The notes: a model not told the origin generated them from the sequence alone. Shown: positions 42,020 through 54,067, counted from the first letter of the stretch. The stretch is DNA of 64,000 nucleotides from Alloascoidea africana (GCA_030581615.1 JAKTTT010000004.1:186001-250000), one strand, 5' to 3'. Numbers and translations are program-made.

Positions 42020-44180
42020 AAAAAAAAAAAAACAAAGATAAAGAGAGAGATGGTTTTGTTTAGTTATGTTTGGGTTTTTTTTTGAACCTGTATTTTCTTT
42101 TATTAATTTGTATTTTCTTGGGTTAAAAGAGTCCAAAACGAGAATCCAAATCTGGAGAATGGTGGATTTTTCTTTCTTGGGTTATCATCACGTGTGGCGT
42201 TACACCTTTCCTCCCCCAAAAGTGTGATTTTTAGTACCAATGTAAGGGGTGATGAGGCCTAGGTGAAGATGGCTTTAAGGAGTTGCCGTTACCAGATAAC
42301 GAATACAACAAAATAAATATAGCGAGAGGAGTTAGTTGGCAATACTAACTAATCCCACGTTTGGTAACTACCCAGAAAGAAACAACGGTCACTGCATTAT
42401 TTGTCCTCAACCTCCCATAATTTAGAGAGTGTCCCTCTGTGTTTCTGGGTTTCTGGGTTTGGCTAGTTTAAATGACCAAGTGATTTCAAGTAGATTTTTC
42501 CAAACTCTTTAGATGCTGACTGACTGACTGTTAGGATACGGCAGAATCTTCTTGCATCAAGGCATCCCGGTTTCAACCGAGCGAATTCCTTTATATAAAA
42601 AGCCTAGTCATTCCTATTTAAACAAATAGAGAACTCAACAAGAAAGTGTGTGAATCGTGAACGTGTGCTCTTGAACTCATCTCTTCGCATCGCAAAACTG
42701 AAACCCATTTTGGATGTTCAGGCAGCAGTAGATTAGGGTCATTTTTATGGCCATGTCAAGTGATGAACTAAAAGTGGCCATTAACAGAAGCTGTTTTTTT
42801 GCACAGGATCTGGCTCCAGTCGAATTAAAACATGTCTTTCCAGTCAAAACTGGGAAGCGAAGAATAACGCCTTTATTGGGGTTGAAACTACCAGTTTGTA
42901 TTTTTTTTAGCGTTTCATCAGCATCGCCTTTAACTCATTTTCAAGTCTTGTGCGGTTTTGTATGTGTTTTGTGGTCTTTGAAAAGTTTACAAAGAATATA
43001 TGATGTTCATCCCGCAAATTCTCTATTTATTCCATCATAGATTCCTCCTCTCTTTACTAGTGAACGAAGTTTTCGATTCCTCCAATTTGAACGGAAAAAA
43101 ACATGTTTTTCTAGCGCAGAATCATTTGGCTTATTATACTTTTGCTCAAAGACTTCAGCTTTTCCCTTATCATGATGAAATTGCTCATAATGTGTGTCAA
43201 TTATAGTTGATAAGTTAGATTCAGGTACCCCATGCCTTTTTTTAGAGGATTTAAACTGTATGAATGATTTCTAACGAACAGATCTGTTGAACTAGATCAT
43301 TGTTATAGACCACTATATACTTACAGTTTATGAATCACGCTTTATCCTTGAAAAACTGGCCTTCTGTATGGTCTTTACCAGGTGTCTTCTGTTCTATTCG
43401 GCTCTACAGGTTCTAGCAACAGACGGTAGCCAATAGCTGCATCATTTTTTGTAGGCGAAACTGCTAACTATGTATATTTAATGTAAGAAAAAGAAGTAGG
43501 AGATGTCGTATTCCCATAAGCGAATGATCTTAATAACACCACAATAATGACAAATGAATACCTCAAATAAACGGATTTAAAAATGTTTCAATGGCCATCT
43601 CATTTGCTAGGTTTAAACCCAATCGAAGATTCTTTTCTATTCCGAATGGCTACTAAACCTTGTGGGTATGCAGGACCACCCTCTTGAATCATCAAACTGC
43701 AAACAAGAATTGGCAATGTTTCAGCCGCTAATTCTATGATTGTTTAGGAAATTTGGAGTTATATTGGTTGCTCAAGAGCTTAATAGTACTAGTATGTGTT
43801 TTGTTCCGCAGCAGAATGATCAAATTCAAACTTGCACAGGTCACCATTTAACACCAAAATTTCCAATTTTTATAACACTATACTATCTCATCAAAAGCAA
43901 ATTTCTGACCATAGAAACAGAGTGGTGGTGGTGGTTCAAAAAAACAATGAATTCGAGCATTCTGCAGGCACTGTATAGCATGACCTTTTGTGTATTTTAA
44001 CACTTTGCCAAACATGTGAAAAGTGTCGCCAAAAGGAGAGGAATAACTCGAAGCGTTGGCTTGTCTATGGGTCGGCCAGAGGATGATAAGTAGACCAGGT
44101 AGAAGCTTTCAACAAGACACCTACCTAGACTTAACCAAGTTGGACAAATAGTAGCAGCACGTCTTACAGACCGTTCGACA
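42020..44180. other. 2.1-kb spacer between OSH3 and the F-box gene, with an LTR piece
   Basis: It contains the OSH3 3' end, a CACGTG near 42189, an old LTR-like piece at 42529-42664 (entered separately) and AT-rich DNA with short unconvincing open frames (42747-43040, 43740-44000). The promoter of the F-box gene should be in the last few hundred bases. Confidence 0.6.
42529..42664 (+). mobile_element. Fossil LTR of a Ty1/copia-like retrotransposon, copy A
   Basis: Starts TGTTAGGATAC, a typical yeast LTR terminus, and contains a TATA-like TATATAAAAAG. It is similar over its whole length, by eye about four of five positions with a few gaps, to the inverse sequence at 48803-48939. Similarity ends after GTGAACGT, so this looks like a partial or solo LTR. 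No matching target-site duplication was seen. Divergence between copies implies an old insertion. The family placement (Ty1/copia) is inferred from the terminus and from fragment C/B context. Confidence 0.65.
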
Positions 44181-45695
44181 ATGTTATCTGTTCAAGTTCC
44201 CAAAATACAATTGACAAGGATCTATGATCTGCCTGATGAAATACTGACACAGATCTTAGGTTATCTGGATCTGGAATCGTTCCACCAAGCGGGTTGCGTT
44301 TGCAGAAGGTGGAAGCGAATTGTTCACAACGATGATATTTGGGAAGAGATTTTTGTTCACGAGTTTGGAACCAAATCTTTTTCGAGCGTCTCGAAAAGTA
44401 AAAGCTGGCGAGAGGAATACCGCTACCGAAAGTTTTGTCTTCGAAAATGGGGCAAAGGTGACCTCATTTCTCACACGCTTGTCGATATTCCTGCCTATCT
44501 TGACAACTTCGAAGCTGACTTTAAAAACAATCGTTTACTTCAATTTTCAGGAATTACTGGTAAACTTGATATTTTTGACCTACATAAAAAAAAGATTTCT
44601 GCAAGCATACAATTTGAACCTTGCTGTATTGGCCTTTCTGTCTCTTCATCTGATGCCTTTGCACTTGTACTTCAAGATGGCTCAATTAAGGCAGTTTTAT
44701 TCTCTCAAGACAATGCCACAGTTTATCATGTTTATACGCTTCCACTACCTCCAGAGAGCATGATCGAGGTTATATGTCTCAACAAGCAAGATATCCACAA
44801 CAACAACACTTCGCTTTATACTGGAGACAGGAGTGGTAGGATACAAGCTTGGGATCTCAAACTCAACAAAAAGCTTGCGGAGTGGCAAGTTAGTCCAGAG
44901 TGTCATGAAATCACTCATATTTTTGCAGACTTTAAGGGCTCCATTGTGGCGAGAGATGTGTCAGGAAATGTGTATTACAAAACTCCACATAGTGAAGACT
45001 TCATTTTAGCAATCTCGACATGTTGTTGGACACATTGGCCCATTCGTCCAAATAGAAATTTGATTTTCAAGGTCGACTTTGCTGCAGGCTATTGTGTAAT
45101 AGGGAGGGGCAATGAGATTATTCGATATGATATGAACCAAAGCCAAGAAGAGGTTCCCAAATGGCCTTCACAGACTCTAAAGCTTGACTTCGCGCTGGGT
45201 AAGGGAAACAAGAAGCGCATTATTAGGATTTCAATTCACAACACATCGCTGCTGACATACGATAAATCACTGGTTGGTGGAGGGGCCTGTTTGGCAACTG
45301 TGTTTGTTGATACCGGTGAAATTGTCATATTTGACATCCGTCAGCCCTCAGATGACGAGTGGCTGAAGCCGACAGCCATCATCCGAAATCCTACTGATAT
45401 ATCAAATAGGGTTCACGAACCAAATAATATGCATTGGGAAGTATCCGCTATTGCAAACAACTCTCTGATTGTTTTGGTAGGTCTTGTTGCTGGAAAGACT
45501 GGTAAGAGCATGGTAGCGTATGATGTCCTCACTGGTACAAGAATTCTTTCGTTCGGGACTGAAAATCCCGAAGGTTGTGCTATGCCTTCTTCAAATTGGT
45601 CCGATGAGATCAGATTGGGCGACAATCCTGAGTCGTGCGCTGGAGCAGCTGTTCTGGGTGATCATACTCTACAATACTTTAGTTCTGGAAACTAA
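44181..45695 (+). CDS. F-box protein with WD40/beta-propeller-like C-terminus
   Basis: The 504-residue protein carries an F-box at about residues 12-60 (IYDLPDEILTQILGYLDLESFHQAGCVCRRWKRI, in pieces), the Skp1-binding module of SCF ubiquitin ligases. The following 400 residues have repeated strand patterns such as SLYTGDRSGRIQAWDLKLNKKLAEW and VFVDTGEIVIFDIRQPSDDEW, typical of a beta-propeller that would bind substrate. I cannot match it to a named yeast F-box protein. It looks intact, unlike its neighbours on the right, and lies between two inverted old LTR copies about 6.1 kb apart. Confidence 0.82.
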   Translation: MLSVQVPKIQLTRIYDLPDEILTQILGYLDLESFHQAGCVCRRWKRIVHNDDIWEEIFVHEFGTKSFSSVSKSKSWREEYRYRKFCLRKWGKGDLISHTLVDIPAYLDNFEADFKNNRLLQFSGITGKLDIFDLHKKKISASIQFEPCCIGLSVSSSDAFALVLQDGSIKAVLFSQDNATVYHVYTLPLPPESMIEVICLNKQDIHNNNTSLYTGDRSGRIQAWDLKLNKKLAEWQVSPECHEITHIFADFKGSIVARDVSGNVYYKTPHSEDFILAISTCCWTHWPIRPNRNLIFKVDFAAGYCVIGRGNEIIRYDMNQSQEEVPKWPSQTLKLDFALGKGNKKRIIRISIHNTSLLTYDKSLVGGGACLATVFVDTGEIVIFDIRQPSDDEWLKPTAIIRNPTDISNRVHEPNNMHWEVSAIANNSLIVLVGLVAGKTGKSMVAYDVLTGTRILSFGTENPEGCAMPSSNWSDEIRLGDNPESCAGAAVLGDHTLQYFSSGN

Positions 45696-46321
45696 ACTGA
45701 AAAAGAATTATCAGGTTTGGAGGTCGATGTTTTGACGATATTGCGTTTGTTAGAATTAATTCAATGATAGAAGTCAAAGAATGGGTCAAATAAAGTAGGT
45801 TAGAGGCAAAATATGGAAATACAGACAATTGAGGTTGGAAAGTAGTGGAGACAACGTCTGTTACCTAAAAGTCTTGACTGTCATTCGTGCTGATATTGGA
45901 CATGGCTCTGCTCGCGAAAGATATCTCTTTCTGTCCTGGATCACCGATGAGCTTCTGCTCGTTGTATGCAGGGACCTAAACCTTATCTCATTGATCTTCA
46001 GCTTTAGGTTTGCGCCCACCAATATCTCTGTTGATCCAGCTGGACCCCTTTGTCCAAAAGCATTTTTACCCTCAGAATATCGCAATCGGTTAATTAAAAA
46101 AAGAGCGATTTGCGTCAAACTCCAGAAAACATCCATCCCAATTAGGTATCTCCAGCTAAACAGACTCTAACTCATGCTAGACATGTTCCCCTTGTCTAAA
46201 GTTCATTCAAACAATCGTGCCCCTAACTCAAATGTCTTCACAAAAAGAGAGCCGACTCCAAACATCCCCTTCCATCTTACTCCGCTTTATTTTATCTACT
46301 TCTGCTACAAAACCTCTGAGA
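45696..46321. other. Spacer between F-box gene and kinase pseudogene
   Basis: An open frame of 113 codons spans 45829-46170. Its end (SIPIRYLQLNRL) and the following segment (MFPLSKVHSNNRAPNSN) may be a decayed N-terminal region of the kinase gene, since they are on the same strand just upstream. This is a weak inference. No other gene is visible. Confidence 0.4.
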
Positions 46322-47189
46322 AAATGTCTACTTACGAACTTACCAAACGTGATTTCTGTTCCTCCAGCCCTTCCGTGAATTAGGCAGAGGCGGCTTTGGG
46401 AAAGTCTATCTTTGCTCGCTATCAATACCAGCAGGAAACCAGACTCTAGCCCGAAAAAGCCATCTCCAAAGAAAAATTGATAGAGCGAGAAGCCACCAAA
46501 TATGCCGCGCAAGAGAAACGCATCATGGAGGAACTCAGCAATGGCGCTTTCAACACCACGCTTAAAGCTGCGTATCAATCCCCCGACAAGATTTTCCTCG
46601 CCATGGATTTCTATCCAGAAGGAGACTTGTACAGTCACATCTGTTCCAACAACTATCAAGAACTGAAAGCGAAGCTAAATTCTACCTTGTGGAACAGATC
46701 GAAGCCCTGGACTTTCTGCACGTTAACGGAATAATCTTCAGAGACCTCAAGCTCGAAAAATTTTTGATAGACGCCAAGGGGCATATCTCCTTGTGTGACC
46801 TTGGGCTCTCAATCTGGCGCCAGAATGCTTTGGGGTTCAAAGTTCCTTGGGAAGGAACACCCGATTATCAAGCTCCGGAACTGTTCTGGGACTTCATCCC
46901 CATTAAAAATCCAGAGGCCCTTGACTGGTGGGCTCTCGGTGTTGTGACATATGCACTGGTGTTTTGCCGGCTACCGTTCGAGGCAGATGGGATATACCAG
47001 CTCTACGCCAACATTATGATGGGTACACCAAACATTGAAGACATGCCCCGAAAGCTCTCGAAAGCATACCGCAATTTGCTTTACCGCTTACTGAATAAGG
47101 AGCCCAAACAAAGGTTGGGAACGTATGGCACCCAAAATATCCGCAGTCATCGCTTCTTTTCCAGGGTCGATTGGCACACCCAACCCTAG
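46322..47189 (+). pseudogene. Broken AGC-type protein kinase gene
   Basis: Pieces of one kinase domain follow each other in different frames. The glycine loop PFRELGRGGFGKVY is at 46369-46410 in one frame. KAISKEKLIEREATKYAAQEKR to FYPEGDLYSHI is at about 46455-46650 in a second frame. From 46666 on, KFYLVEQIEALDFLHVNG to the AGC-type end (LLYRLLNKEPKQRLG, SHRFFSRVDW) returns to the first frame. At least two single-base shifts separate them, one in an A run near 46452 and one near 46662, and the start region is also out of frame. The catalytic loop reads FRDLKLEKF instead of HRDLKPEN, so the catalytic Asn is gone. DFG is DLG, as in the GRK subgroup, and APE is kept (QAPE). The gene looks dead; no splice sites explain the shifts. 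Its nearest intact relative is not in this window. Confidence 0.8.
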
Positions 47190-48129
47190 CTTCCTCCAGA
47201 CCTAGCACAGCGGAGACAATGAATAGTGTTTCCCACAGCCGTTAATGCCATTATTCTGTTTTTAGAATCACTTCTGAGTAGAATGCATATTTGACACCAC
47301 GTGAATACCCTCAGCTGGCTGTACTGTTATTCTCAGTATTCATGAACTATAAACCAACATTTTTATTTACTATTGTTCACATATCCAAGTCAAAACTCTG
47401 AAGGCAAAAATAATAAAATTGCATACACAACACCTGTTCTGTGTGGGACTAAGAGCTAAATTGTTTGCCGTTCCAAGAGCAGATTAAGCGCCGGCTTAGT
47501 TTCCAAAATCTGTAATTGTGCAACAATGAGCGAGTGAGTATGAATCTTTTAATGCCTCTCAAAACTCGCTGAAGTGATCCAGCTCTTCTTCCTCTATCTC
47601 ATACAATAAATTCGAGTAATGGGGTGTTTGAATAAAGATCGCAAAAGCAAAAAAAAGAATTTGTTCAATGGTCGATGCCCATTATAGTCTGGCACCTAAG
47701 AGCAGCATGGTGGTCTTTGTGCTAATGGCCTCCCAGCCAACTATGGCAAAGGGCTGACGATCGCACACTACTTGTACCCCATTTGAGTCCAATATGTCTT
47801 TTGCGACTTTGTTCAGCAAGCACTGCATACAATCTCATGATCTACTCATTTGCTCTCATGCCTCTACTTTCATGTCAACCATTCTTGTCTTGGAATTTCA
47901 TGATTCCCGCTCAAGTGGAGCTATGCCCGGAGGTCACATTATGTAAACGCACTTCAGACTCCTTATCTAGAAGCCTAAGCTCTTTTTACTATCAGAATAA
48001 AATATAACTAGATCTGTCGATCATATTTCCAAAGTCTGGATTAGTGTGATCTGTCGACCCATTAGCACATCCCTGCTTTGCTATATCTTGTCGAAATAAT
48101 CCACACTGTCCAATTCACATGTTATCATC

Positions 48130-48355
48130 ATGATTATACACAACACAGACCTCCCGTCCAGCTCTAGCCAGGAAGAAGTCAAGGAACATGGCCCAATCTC
48201 CATAACTGAGCTGTATGCCTCACTATCCAAAAGGCTATGCAAGCTTGATAAACCCAGAGAAGATGCTGAGGAGAAGAGAAAGTATCAGAGAATACTCCCA
48301 AAAGACAGTACAAAAGGCTCAGCGACTGGAACGTCTTTCAGAGCGCCTTATCTGT
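48130..48355 (+). mobile_element. Fossil gag-like fragment, copy C (plus strand)
   Basis: It encodes a stretch (KRQYKRLSDW) that matches DRQYKRLSDW encoded on the opposite strand at about 48530-48565, showing that the two are copies of one element in inverted arrangement. No LTR is seen on its left side. It is broken and short. The gag label follows from its place just inside an LTR in copy B. Confidence 0.5.
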
Positions 48356-48399
48356 GAGCCGATCTATGGCCAGAAACCAGTCCAGAAAGACCATGTCGG

Positions 48400-48939
48400 A
48401 AGAATGACGTCCTGATACTCCTCATAGAAGGTGCGAGTGTGTAGTATCGTCCAAAACCTCGTAGGTGTACAGCCGACCAGGAAATGGGCTGCAAATACCC
48501 GTGGAGCTTGACATATTCGGCTAGGCGACTCTGGAAAACGGTCCAGTCGCTGAGTCTTTTGTACTGTCTGTCGAGTTCCGCTGCTCTTCCGTCTTGGCGC
48601 TTGGCCAGCCTATTGAGTCGTACAATGGTGGCCAGGTCCTAGGTTGGGTTAGGGCCTGTGCTATCGCCAGAAAATGGTTCTTGCTTGTCTTCCGACATGA
48701 AAAGATTGATAAGAGAAGAAGAAGGGGAATAAAAGTATAGCAGAGCGTTATAGTATTAAGGGACCCGAGGTACGACCTCCATGTAAGGGTTCGGGGAGCT
48801 ATACGTTCACGATTCACACACTTTCTTGTTGATTTCTCTATTTTTCTTTACTTTATAGGAACTACTAGGCTCTTTATTTAGAGGAATTCTTCGGTTGAAA
48901 CCGGGATGTCGTGATGCAAGAACCCTCTGTATCCTAACA
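48400..48939 (-). mobile_element. Fossil 5' end of a Ty1/copia-like LTR retrotransposon, copy B
   Basis: On the minus strand it starts with an LTR at 48939 (TGTTAGGATAC), which plausibly ends in CA at 48782, about 158 bases long. The next bases read TGGAGGT, where a tRNA primer-binding site beginning TGG is expected. A gag-like reading frame starts near 48698. The inner (left) end is uncertain and abuts copy C in opposite orientation. No pol, integrase or second LTR was found. The element is broken in several ways and old, judging from divergence of the LTR from copy A. Confidence 0.65.
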
Positions 48940-49483
48940 TTATTCAGTGGTTTTAGAAACCCTTTATATCATTTTGATTTTAATGAGTACGAAAAAACCA
49001 ATTTCTAATCTAGCTTTTACAGGAATCAGTATTTATTGCCATGTTATGGTAAAACTTTTGTTCTTCTCCTGGTCCTGAAAACCAAATGGACATTCATCAA
49101 ATATCAGCATAAAAGCTACCTTTACATAAACTTCTGATAAATCAAGTCTAAGATATAATCAGATTGTTATAAAAAAATGGGCTTTGAAAATTACTTTTAA
49201 TTTGAATTTCGTTCACACCAATTTCTTTTCATATTTATTTAGTGCTCTAAACATTAGATTTGTATTAAATAAGGGTTAAAGCAAGTTTTTATTATTACTC
49301 TTCCCCATTTGCAAATTCTCTCGTCAAAGATAAAAGTCAGTTCAGGTAACTATGTACTAAGGCCCAGTCTAGTCTATCTATATTCCACCTCAATCATAAC
49401 AAACAAGCAACAAGACAAAGCCCATATACGTGTGCGATAACAAATCAACAAAATAAAAGGTCATAAACGATATACGTTAGATA

Positions 49484-51748
49484 TCAAACAAAATCAAAAA
49501 ATGTGTCGGCAGAGCTGAAAAACACATCGGGTGGAGTGCAAGTCCCCAGAGCCCGCTTCGCATGGCTGTTCAACAGCGTGAGTCCCAAAATATAGCTCGC
49601 GTTGACCCAGCCAAATCCTTCTTTCGCAGAACCCTGGTTGCCGTATTCTGAATCAACACGGTGCGGATCTACCTCGCGAGTCACATCGTATTTCTCAACC
49701 ACAATCCCGTTGTAGTCAACAAACGCTTTCGTCATGAGATAAAGCCAGCGGTAGCAAAGACGCTCTGCATCATCTCCATACCCGTACTTGATCAACCCCG
49801 TCCAGGCCATTATCTGGTGTGGTGCCCAGCCGTAAGGATAGTCCCATTGCCGGTTGGGTCGATGGAGCCCCGTCTCACCTCTCGACTCCAATGTACACGC
49901 CGCGAGGCCACCAAACATTTCAAACTTGGGGAGCGCTTCCTCCACGAGCTTCACGGCCTGTCGGGGCAAGGCCATGCCGGACCACATGGTCCAGAAAGTG
50001 GTCGCAGACTCATAAGTCGTCTGCTCCTCGAGCTCCGTATCGTAGTCAAAAAACATGCCTTTCTTCTCGTTCCACAAATACTTGTTCATCTGCTCTCGTC
50101 GTTGCTTTGCCCGTCGCACCCAATACGCAGACCGTTCCACAGTGTGGGCCTCGTCGTCCATCTCCAGCGCATCGCCAAACCGACTCCGGATAGTGTGTGC
50201 AATATCAACCTCGTACTTGAACAGCAGCGAGTTTAGGTCCACAGTCGCAAGCCGCGCACACTTGTTTTCAAAACGGTACGTCGTATCGTGGCCGGACTCA
50301 CGGAGAGCAGCATCATGCAAAAAATACTCGTCCAGAAAGGGCTCTTTAACGACGCCATCGTTGTACAACTGCTGGAATTTCTCAAATGAAACCCCGTATT
50401 TGTCTGCATAGGGTTGGAGCACCAGCTCGAAATGGCTCGGCTCCGTTTCTGGTGGAATGCCCTTGCCGTTGGGACGATACCGCGAGAGTCCAGTCTTGGG
50501 ATCGAGTCTGGGTTCCGCACACCAGATTTGCTTGTACTCTTTTATCGCGGCACGGAAAGCCCGTTTCAAAAAATCGCGTGCGTTTTTCTTATCAAACTTG
50601 ATCTTTTCGTATACTTTTAGAGTCATGTCTGTGAGAAACGGCGGCTGGGAACGACACAGGTAGTAAGTGCGGTTCGCGTTCAGAATCTTGCCGTAGTGCT
50701 CAATCTCAAAGATGAAATGTTCAACCATCCCCTTTGCAATATCGATCTTGTTGTCAATAAGAAGACCCAGCGACTCCATGTACGAGTCCCAACCGTACAA
50801 CTCGTTGAAGCGGCCTCCGGGAACGAGAAACGGAATCGACTTGAGCGTGCTCTCTCCCGTCACTGGGTCGTGGCACTTTTCCATTGCCAATGCCAGCAAG
50901 CCCGGGCGCGTGTTGATCGACTTGACCCAGTCTGGAGTGATCTCCTTGGGGAGGAGCTCCACTTCCAAGCCCATCTCGGGCCTTTCCTTGGCGGCTCTCA
51001 CAAAGTATTCGTACTGCTCTGTCTCCGAGAACGGGACATAGATGCGAGGATGACCGCCACTCTCGCAACTCCTGTCCTTGGGGTCGCGGGCAATGATGTG
51101 CACGTTCGAAGCGTCGATTCGCCTCGTCAATGCGTCCCAGAACTGGGTCGTGATGAGTCGCGAGAGTCGTTGTACTGGGTTCTCGTTGAGCCGCTGCTCG
51201 TCCAGAATCAGCGACTTGTGGCCCAATCGCTGCGCCAGAGTCAGCTCCTGGAGCAGATTCGAAAGCATGTACGTGCCCCGGACCTCGGCCTTGTTGTAGC
51301 CATTCGAGTTGAAGGTGCCCAGCTGCAGCACCTTGGGGCCGGAGTCCTCGATCGTGATCTCGTTGTTGCCATCCGTGTCTTCGACCTCCAGCAGATACTT
51401 GAGAGTCGAGTCAATGTCTGAGATCAGAAACCGTCTGCCGCCGTTGGCACTGACAAGGTCCTGAGATCCTCGTCGTTTGAGCACAGGCACGTACAAGCCT
51501 TCGTCTTCCTCTTCTTCATAGTCTTCATCTTCATAATTGTCGTCGTTCGTGTGATCGCCTCCCAGCTCCTCCCGTTTCTTTTTCTTTTTCTTTTTAGTCT
51601 TTGTCTGTGTCGACTTCACACTGCGCACTTTTGCCAGTCCATGAAGAGTAGGCGTCGTCTTGACCCTCGCGATCGAGATCGCGTTAGAGGCTGCTGTGGG
51701 GTCAGCGTCTGGGCCGTAGAATATGTCAGCGCCCAAAAAGGGATCCAT
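49484..51748 (-). CDS. NTH1: Neutral (cytosolic) trehalase, GH37
   Basis: The 754-residue protein has both GH37 signatures: [14 protein letters not shown] (about 310-323) and [10 protein letters not shown] (about 645). The N-terminal extension typical of neutral trehalases carries a PKA-type site KRRGSQD (Ser95) and a calcium-binding-like loop [12 protein letters not shown] (about 124-135), as in Nth1, where phosphorylation, 14-3-3 proteins and calcium control activity. A Lys-rich run (51-59) and an acidic tract (68-83) precede these. The enzyme hydrolyses trehalose to two glucose units in the cytosol after stress. The gene is GC-richer than its left neighbour, and several long antisense open frames here are shadows. 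Confidence 0.96.
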   Translation of the reverse strand: MDPFLGADIFYGPDADPTAASNAISIARVKTTPTLHGLAKVRSVKSTQTKTKKKKKKKREELGGDHTNDDNYEDEDYEEEEDEGLYVPVLKRRGSQDLVSANGGRRFLISDIDSTLKYLLEVEDTDGNNEITIEDSGPKVLQLGTFNSNGYNKAEVRGTYMLSNLLQELTLAQRLGHKSLILDEQRLNENPVQRLSRLITTQFWDALTRRIDASNVHIIARDPKDRSCESGGHPRIYVPFSETEQYEYFVRAAKERPEMGLEVELLPKEITPDWVKSINTRPGLLALAMEKCHDPVTGESTLKSIPFLVPGGRFNELYGWDSYMESLGLLIDNKIDIAKGMVEHFIFEIEHYGKILNANRTYYLCRSQPPFLTDMTLKVYEKIKFDKKNARDFLKRAFRAAIKEYKQIWCAEPRLDPKTGLSRYRPNGKGIPPETEPSHFELVLQPYADKYGVSFEKFQQLYNDGVVKEPFLDEYFLHDAALRESGHDTTYRFENKCARLATVDLNSLLFKYEVDIAHTIRSRFGDALEMDDEAHTVERSAYWVRRAKQRREQMNKYLWNEKKGMFFDYDTELEEQTTYESATTFWTMWSGMALPRQAVKLVEEALPKFEMFGGLAACTLESRGETGLHRPNRQWDYPYGWAPHQIMAWTGLIKYGYGDDAERLCYRWLYLMTKAFVDYNGIVVEKYDVTREVDPHRVDSEYGNQGSAKEGFGWVNASYILGLTLLNSHAKRALGTCTPPDVFFSSADTFFDFV

Positions 51749-52357
51749 GCTCTGCTCTACTCAATGTTCTGTTCTGTTCTATTCTGGGATAGTCTGTGCT
51801 GGTTTTTCGGTTCGATGGAATCCAGTGCTAGTTGGAAATTTTGCTGGGCGCCTTTTGCTGGTTGTGGATGATGATGATGGTGATGATCTGATGATGGAGA
51901 AGGGCTTTGTGTGGAGGATGCGGATGCGGATGTGAGCAGATCTGGGCTTCCGGATCGTTCAATGCCTAAAGCTGAAAAGTAGGAAAAAAGCACGGTGGCA
52001 GGAGAATAAAAAAAGAGGAGAAGAGTGAAAAGAAATCCGCGGTTCGTGTTTTTAATTTATTTAATCGCTGTGTTTTGGACTGTTTTCTCTCCTTTGCTCA
52101 TTTGAAATTTCGCTTTGTCCAGCCGATGTTGTATTTTATAGATGTTGTGGATATTATATGGTTTGTGGATATTACACATGTTATGGTGTCACCCAGACAA
52201 CCCAGCCAGCACCGTGTTTTTTCGCTGCCAAAAGCATTTTTTTAATTTTTGGTTCTTTGCATCTTTCACTATTTATCTCAGCCATTTTGCGTTTTAGCCT
52301 TTTAAACTTTCCAAACTCTGTTTAGGTTCTATTCTACACATAGATTGACAGAGATCG
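51749..52357. promoter_or_regulatory. Divergent promoter between NTH1 and the RanBP1-domain gene
   Basis: These 609 bases hold both promoters. A short imperfect tandem repeat (TTGTGGATATTA, twice) lies at about 52145-52177. I saw no stress-response element core (CCCCT/AGGGG), which would have been expected for a trehalase gene. A T run lies near 52237. Confidence 0.5.
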
Positions 52358-54067
52358 ATGGCCTCCAAGAAAAACGCAAAGAAGACTGCCAAGAAGCCAC
52401 AGCAGCAGGTCCAGCAGCAGGAACCTGAGGATGCCGTGATATCGACTTCTTCCAATTCAAACACAGGGGCAGCTGAAGCAGATTTGGGTGGGAAATCCGA
52501 GCCTATCGCCATTCCCAAGACCAATAACGAGGCCAAACAAGAGACAACCGACAGAGGAAAAGATGCTACAGGCTCAGCAGGCACGCCCTCGCTAGCCGCG
52601 ACCGTGCTGTCCACGTTCCTCGGTGACCACCATCCCAAGGAGAAAGAAGCTGCTGATAAGGAGGTCGTGCCGGGGTCATTTATTCAGCAGGATCCGGCCC
52701 CGGCTTCTGCCTCCATCCCAGATGGACCTCGAGTTTTGGGCAAGGCACCACCAACAGGAACAGCGACTAACGGGCCTCCTTCCTCGGCCAAGGCCAAGGC
52801 CTCTGCTGTGCCAAACAGCAATGGATACGAAAAACAACATGACCAGCCTCCCTCTTTCCCGCTCAAAGAGGCCCGGCCGGCCGAGCCAGTCGTGGTGGTT
52901 CAACAGGAACAGAAAGTTCCCTCTTCGATTACCCCTGTCGATCCCACCGCTGCATCAGACCAAGCCAGTGTCCACTCCACAGGGTCCCAAAAGGAAAAAG
53001 GAGGGTTCTTGTCCATGTTCAGCGGTATAGGCAAGGAAAAGGGTAAAGAGAAGGTCAAGGAAAAGGAAAAGGAGAAAGGGAAAGGAGATGTTCACCAACA
53101 TGTCGAGGAGAAAGTAGTCGTCAAGGATGGCGTTGAGACCAAAACGACCGTGGTCACAACGACAACAACAGTCTCAAACGACTCGACCTCTGCTGGTGCC
53201 TCTCCAGAGGCCACGAGAGCTGTGAAAACGACGACGACCAGGGCTGTCAAGCCGACCGAGGAGGACCAAAAGATTCGTCTCAACCTGGGACAAAAAGAGG
53301 CCCAAGTCACCTCTCGAAGCGCTGTGCCTCCTCCTGTTCAGCCTCGTCCAACACATCCAGTGGGGCCAGTTGAATCCCAATTGCAAAAGGATACTCAGTA
53401 TGAACCGGTGACTGTCAAGACGACCTACTCCAAGCCTGCTCCTGTAGAACCAACCCCAGCACAAGTCGTTTCTGTGGTGGGATCTGGGGCAGGACCTTCC
53501 AAAGGACAATTCCAGTCCAGCATCTTCAGCAGGTCCCTCATTCCTTCGTCGAAATACCACGAGGAAAACTTTTTCCAGGTGTAAGTGAATTCACTGTCAA
53601 TTCTTTTTTAAATCTACTAACCAGAGACCTAATTGTTCGTGTACAGCCGTGCAAGAACGTTCCACTATGATGAGACCACCAAAGAATACGTCGATCAGGG
53701 CAAGGGAAGTCTCCAACTTCTTCGAGATCTTGACATGGGCCAGATTCGTCTTGTTGCACGCAATGCAGCAGGGAAACTGACCGCAGACCATTTTGTGGAT
53801 TCGGATTACTACCTAAACTCGACTGATGATGGGCGTTCTTGGATCTATCATGTTGAGTATGATGCCCTTGCTCAGGGTCCCAGAAGATACGGATTCCGAT
53901 TTGGAGACGTTAAAGGTATGAATTTTGGAGAATAATGTCGTTAATTATTTGTTTTTGCTAACGCTTCAACTCTCTTAGCGGCAAATGCTTTCAAGGACAA
54001 ATTCAAAGAGGCACAGAGCAATAACGACAAACCGATCATTGGACCCATCACTCGTCATTATTACTGA
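52358..54067 (+). CDS. RanBP1-domain protein (two introns)
   Basis: Exons 52358-53580, 53647-53915 and 53979-54067 give 526 residues. Intron 1 (66 bases) has donor GTAAGT and branch CTACTAAC; intron 2 (63 bases) has donor GTATGA and branch GCTAAC. The first 400 residues are disordered, with a Lys-rich start (SKKNAKKTAKK, likely a nuclear signal), a Lys/Glu block (KEKVKEKEKEKGKG) and Thr-rich tracts. The C-terminal 110 residues look like a RanBP1/PH-type domain: FFQVRARTFHYDETTKEY, GKGSLQLLRD, RLVARNAAGK and FRFGDVKAANAFKDKF. Such domains bind Ran-GTP; Yrb2 and Nup2 are yeast examples. No FG repeats are seen, so a nucleoporin is less likely. The exact orthologue is not settled. Confidence 0.75.

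Larger units (their letters stand above)
47190..49483. other. 2.3-kb spacer with retroelement fragments
   Basis: This lies between the kinase pseudogene and the NTH1 3' end. CACGTG occurs near 47298. Between about 48130 and 48939 lie old retrotransposon pieces in opposite orientations (entered separately). The flanks (47200-48100 and 48940-49480) are AT-rich with no credible gene. Confidence 0.6.

Noticed and set aside
42747-43040. 97-codon frame between OSH3 and the F-box gene
   Set aside because: No motif, AT-rich and near a retroelement relic; most likely chance.
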